From the NCBI GenBank assembly GCA_940671915.1, contig CALNVZ010003434.1, positions 6,909,333-6,973,332 on the forward strand: a DNA stretch of 64,000 nucleotides, read 5' to 3'. Shown one piece after another: positions 59,276-64,000 of this stretch. Under the pieces are notes generated by a model. The model was not told the origin of the DNA. It saw nothing but the letters and a program-made list of their open reading frames with translations, and made no database searches. The position numbers were made by a program, and so were the translations under genes. The stretch comes from Paracentrotus lividus. Its lineage: Eukaryota; Echinodermata; Echinoidea; Camarodonta; Echinidae. Every line of letters starts with the position of its first letter. Within the stretch, counting starts at the first letter, position 1.

Positions 59276-60769
59276 AGGTTTACTAAATTAAAAAAACAAA
59301 TTGGGCTTATTCAGCGGATAATTACCTTCTAAAAACGAAAGTGAAAATTGTTTTTCATAAGAAATCAATTTGACGGAAAATGTGAAAAACTATAGGCTTT
59401 GGTGACTTTCCTGAAACCCTGTGAGCTGATTGGTTCCTTAGCGGAATGACGTATTAAAAGTAAGACCCTAAAACATATGGAGACTGGCATAATGCGTGTA
59501 TGTACACAAAACGCAATATTGGACTCCTTTTTGCCAGAGAAAACTAACGAAAATTGTAAGAACGAATGAAGAGATTTAGTATACGAAAGTCTTAAGAAAT
59601 ATCTGTCACACATCATCAGTGAACAATTTTGTGCCAAAATATTCAAATCTGCGTAATTTTATCATTCTTCTACCAAAATCCTCGTCTGTCTTTCTGTGCT
59701 TAGCAATATCGTAAACGCATTAACAGTCGTTTTGGTGTCCCTGTAGATTTAGTGCACTATTGTTGTACCTCAAATGAACATAACGAAATGCTATGAGTTT
59801 ATGTGTTTGTAGACCACAAGGGTATGTAACTCTATGGTGTTAGACCGCAAAGCTATGAGCTGATACGGCAGCTATTGAAGGTCGTATGGTGTATTTAGTA
59901 TATACGCCACACGATGTACGCCTGGGACAATATCTGCCCCATCAATATTTCTGCAGCATGAATACACATCACACTCCCAGACTGTAGTACATGTACAGAG
60001 TATGATCTCGTCTCGTGTATTACTTGGAATATCACGCTGTGGGATATTCCATAACTGTCTGCCTTCGCTCTATGCAATTATACACAGTGACTGTTATCAT
60101 CAAATTGACTATGTAAGTGAAAGATGTATTAATTGTCAGTAGGTCTAAACCAACGTAAACAGTATTCCATCCTTCATATCGAATTAGGAATATTTTAAAG
60201 TCAACTCCCGCAAACTCACTGCAAGTATTTGTAAGCCAGTCTGCTCAAGTAAAGTAGGCTTGACTTACTTTACTCCAAAACTCCAAAAGCTTTTCAATCT
60301 CTTGGAAAACGATGTATGTATAAAAGATAGGCCTTGGCATCCATAGTGGTCTTACTACAACCCTTATCTACACACAAATTAGACATTATTGATGAAATTC
60401 GTGTCAAAAATCAAGATTCAAGATGACCAATGTAATTGTGTGAAAGAACAGTATAGTCGTCGTTGCAACGGGAGCATGGGTATAGCAGCACCGCCAGCTC
60501 GGGTGCTCAATTGCTCTCTACATGCATGCACTGTACTGTCCGTGCGACTGCTTATACATGAATACGTCACAGTCACGTGACTACGATATCGCTTCGATGA
60601 AGCTTTTTAGGGGGCGGGGCTTATAGCAGCGGAATGGGCAATTATGGCTTTTCAATGATTATCCCTTGATTACCAAAATGTTTTTGGAAAAAATGGGTGG
60701 TAAATTGTGACTTCTAAATGATTCCTCCCTAACGAAAAATGGACAATTATTTTCTAATTTAGTAAACCT
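59276..60769. mobile_element. TTAA-flanked DNA transposon, non-autonomous
   Basis: The 1,494-bp element has TTAA at 59,272-59,275 and 60,770-60,773. Its termini are AGGTTTACTAAATTA and TAATTTAGTAAACCT. TTAA sites fit piggyBac or Kolobok. Short ORFs (59,365-59,646, 59,895-60,077 and 60,389-60,580) have no transposase signature. Confidence 0.7.
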
Positions 60770-60879
60770 TTAAGCACCTTCAACTCTCGATGAGTGTGGA
60801 GAGGACTGTAATTCTGCCTCGGAATAAGACTCGGTCTCTCTAATTATGACTCGGACTCTGGCTCCGACTCCCATATTCA

Positions 60880-63800
60880 ATTCAATTCAATTCAATTCAT
60901 CATTCATTTCAACCATCATCAATATACAAATTACAGTTAAAATTACATTTTTACAAAGAAATTCAATGATGTTGTGACCCGGAGAAAGCAGAGCTTATAA
61001 AAAGGGCACAAATTACAATACACATAATGAATCATTACAATAAACAGAAAAAGATACTTAGAAATTATCTGAAATAAGTACAAAAAACAAAATACAAATA
61101 TGAACAAAAGAGGTACACTAATGCAGCGGCGATGGGGGGGGGGAGAGAGAGAGAGAGATGATAAAATGAATACGAGAAATAACATCAAAGAGAAGTTATC
61201 ATTTGTTGCTCAGCTTTCTGAATCTTGATAGGGTTGAACTATTTTTATTTCGTTTGGAAGTTATTCCATAATTTAGGAGAATTAAGTTGAGAAGAGTTCT
61301 GAAGGCCAACAGAAGTGCGTACCGAGGTACGTGTATTAAATTTCTTTTGGCGGGTATTAAGTGTGAATTGTGGAATTTAAAACAAAGATGTCGGCAAAAA
61401 GGAGGAAGATTTGCATGAAATGTTGAACATAAAACAGGGAGTTTAAGGTTATTAAGTCTTTAGTGGTAAAATAGTTTGTTTGTGAAAATTAAAGCTTCGT
61501 GTGACTATGAAGGGAGGCATTACATATAATCGTATTGCTTACTTTTGCAAAATACATAATTTATTTTAAATTGTTTTAAATGTGTGCCCCAGACCATATA
61601 CAATAATTTAAGTGAGGAGTATAAATGCTATTGTAAATATATCAGAATCGACTGAGGGACAAATTGTTTTAATTATAGAACTCCAATGACCTTGATATTT
61701 TTGTACATATCGAAACCAAGATGAGGCTTCAAGAAAGGTATCATTTAAAATTACACCTAAAAACTGAATATTATCAACTTTGTTATAGCCTTCTCCTATA
61801 ATAGGTTACAAAGATTTCCGGGACCTTCTTACCTTTATACGAAATATTATGTATTATAGTTTTGTCAAAATTAAAAATAATTTATTTGAAGCGAACCATA
61901 TTATTTAACTTATCCAGTTCATTGTTTGCTGATGATATAAGTTTTTCTATATTTTATGCGATAATGAAACCGGTAATTCATCAGCAAACAAAGAAAAGTT
62001 TAGAATTGGGAGAACAATTAATTATATCTTTATGTAATAAGAAAGAGCGGCCCTAGCACCGAGCCTTGTGGAATTCCACAAGATAAATTATTTTGATCAG
62101 ACTTCTGACACCATTGATCACCACATATTGATTTCGATGCAATTAAATAACTTCTGAACCAATGAAGAGGAACCCCTCTTATTCCGTAATATTCAATTTT
62201 TAATAAGATGTGGTGATCAATGGTGTCAAATGCTTTAGAAAGATCCATAAATACACTGAGACAATAATTACTCGTAATCTATTGCATTTGATATAAAATT
62301 AATCAGATTCAATACACCAGATCAGTGGAAAAATTCTTGCGAAATCCAAATTGTTGGGGTATAAAATATTGTTAAGTGACAAGAAAATTTTAGCAACCTA
62401 TTGTAAATTATTTTTTCTAACATTTTTGAGAAAAAATGGTAGTATAGGCAATAGCCTATAATTAATGATATCATGTTTGTCACCTTTTTTGTAAACTGGG
62501 ATTACTTTAGCGGTCTTTAGTTTCTTGGGAACAATACCTTGTGAGATTGATTCATTGAATATATAACCAAAGTGGCTTTAACAATAAAGTGAATGCATCC
62601 TTTAATCACACAGCAGCAATATAGGTCCGAACCCGGCTGCACAGAAGTTTCATGGATGAGAGTAACATTGATTATTTCAGTATTGGATGTCGCGATAAAG
62701 AAAAGTGAAGTTGTCGGCACGGTTGGATAAATAATCTTGAAAAATGAGAAACACGAGGTTGGCACCTTCGCTTGTGTAATCTTGCCAATATTAACAAAAT
62801 ATTATTAAATGCTTCAGCAATTGATGCTTTTTCCAGTATTTTGTCATTATTATAATACATATGGAAGGTAATGCATTTTTTCTTTTACCTAAAATATTGT
62901 TAATTTGAGACCAGGTTTTTTCATATCACCTTTCACTTTTGTAAATAAGTTTCGTAATGCATTTTCTTGCTTTACGAATAATAGTAGTTAATGTATTTTT
63001 AACAGCATATTTTTCCTTTGTGGTATTGTTACCTTTCTTCACATTATCGATAATATAACCTTTGGTTTTTTTATAAGATTAAAGATTCCAGGATGATCCA
63101 AGGTTTAACATGTTTTTTGGTTTGATCTTAACAAGTGGAAACATTCAAAATATAGGAGCTAAGCTCATATAAAAGATCATAAGACATATCAATATCAGTT
63201 GTTCTATAAATTACAGACCAGTCAATAACCGTACCCTATTTTGAATAATAAAATTTTATCGTTTGTGATTACACGTGATTTGACCACCATGTTCTCTTGA
63301 CAGAACATCTACATGTACATTTACTTATACAGAATATCGCGAAAATGATCTTTGAAATCAGAATAAATTATACCGCAATTATTATGCAGTATATACAATT
63401 GGTAAATATGTTGTCAATTAACGGTAGCAGAATATCTTGTTACACCGAGATGGTTTACTGACAGTGTGAAATAATCCTGTGAATACATAAATTTAGAAAG
63501 TCTTTGTCTGTTATCAATATCTTGATTAGTAAATTAATATTATAATCACCTGCTATGTATACATCTTTATTTGAAAGTATTAATTCATCCAAGAGACTCG
63601 TGAGAGTTTCGTTAAAAACATTAATATCAGTATTGGTACTCCTGTAACACTAGCAACTATTATGGGCTTCTTTTTCTTTTGATGTATTTCAATAAAAAAG
63701 TGTCACAATGATTACGACTTAATGATAAATTAGAGCAAATATTATTAATCATATCATCTCTAACATAAATAGCTACTCCTCCTCCATGTTTGTTGAGTCT

Positions 63801-64000
63801 ATCAATATGAACAAGTGAGTATCCGTCAATATTAAACAATCAATTAAAATATGTTACGAAGCATGTTCTGAAATTCCTTAATGGTAAATTGTAGTCAATG
63901 AGAACTAAGAGTAGTTGCAGTTCGTATATACGGACAAGACTCCTAGAATTAACATGTAATATAGAGAGGTTATCTGGAATGGATTTATATCTTTGAACAA
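60880..64000 (-). mobile_element. LINE, minus strand, 5' end beyond window
   Basis: On the minus strand, from high to low coordinates: an endonuclease segment near 63,560-63,830 (NKHGGGVAIYVRDDM and a GDYNIN-like word, split over frames); the RT core at 62,030-62,250 ([31 protein letters not shown]); and an FADE/FADD-type catalytic site near 61,980. A 3' UTR follows, ending in (TTGAA)n at 60,882-60,898. The two-domain plan and tandem-pentamer tail fit CR1/L2/Jockey-type LINEs. Many frameshifts and stops make it inactive. It probably sits in an AP3D1 intron or just past the gene. Confidence 0.8.

Noticed and set aside
1-64000. LTR elements, retrovirus-like elements or Polintons
   Set aside because: No paired long terminal repeats, protease/integrase or capsid-like readings were seen; the reverse transcriptase sequences here are LINE-type.

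Overview
This is eukaryotic, intron-rich, AT-rich DNA that is dense in repeats. The only host gene I can identify is part of AP3D1, the delta large subunit of the AP-3 adaptor complex, on the plus strand. The DNA transposons, LINEs and G/C homopolymer tracts suggest a marine invertebrate deuterostome, most likely an echinoderm such as a sea urchin. That assignment is inference. I see no bacterial features, CRISPR array, tRNA, rRNA, LTR element or Polinton.

Region 1-31,640 has no convincing host gene. It holds transposon remnants and simple repeats: TTAA-flanked piggyBac-like elements, a LINE 3' fragment (about 4.7-5.7 kb), a Tc1/mariner-type MITE (6,662-7,126), a hairpin MITE (8,524-8,761), purine-rich DNA (9.0-9.9 kb), a repeat array built on a GCGCTTCGCGC core with a Harbinger-like MITE inside it (21.3-22.5 kb), a hAT MITE (24,453-24,862), a 3.1-kb multi-tier palindrome (25.5-28.7 kb), and a 2-kb TA-flanked element with iterated motifs (29,569-31,557). 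A 762-base gap lies at 19,923-20,684.

Region 31,645-57,071 is one genomic segment present twice in direct orientation: copy 1 (31,645-43,120) and copy 2 (43,146-57,071), joined by 25 Ns. Each copy carries the same five AP3D1 exons. Copy 1 is riddled with one-base indels. The copies also differ by whole-transposon insertions with clean empty sites. This looks like two haplotypes left side by side in the assembly, not a true gene duplication. Downstream of copy 2 the gene continues through three more exons (57,537-58,732), which encode the acidic and lysine-rich hinge. The N-terminal trunk and C-terminal ear are not in the window.

Region 58,733-64,000 is intron or flank with a 1.5-kb TTAA-flanked element and the 3' part of a minus-strand LINE that runs off the end.

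The most interesting pattern is a set of TA-flanked, non-autonomous DNA transposons. Each carries four to eight copies of one private motif of about 15-20 bp. The motif is consistent within an element but different between elements. Two neighbours (48,259-49,235 and 49,342-50,331) have the same six-site layout and orientation yet different motifs.
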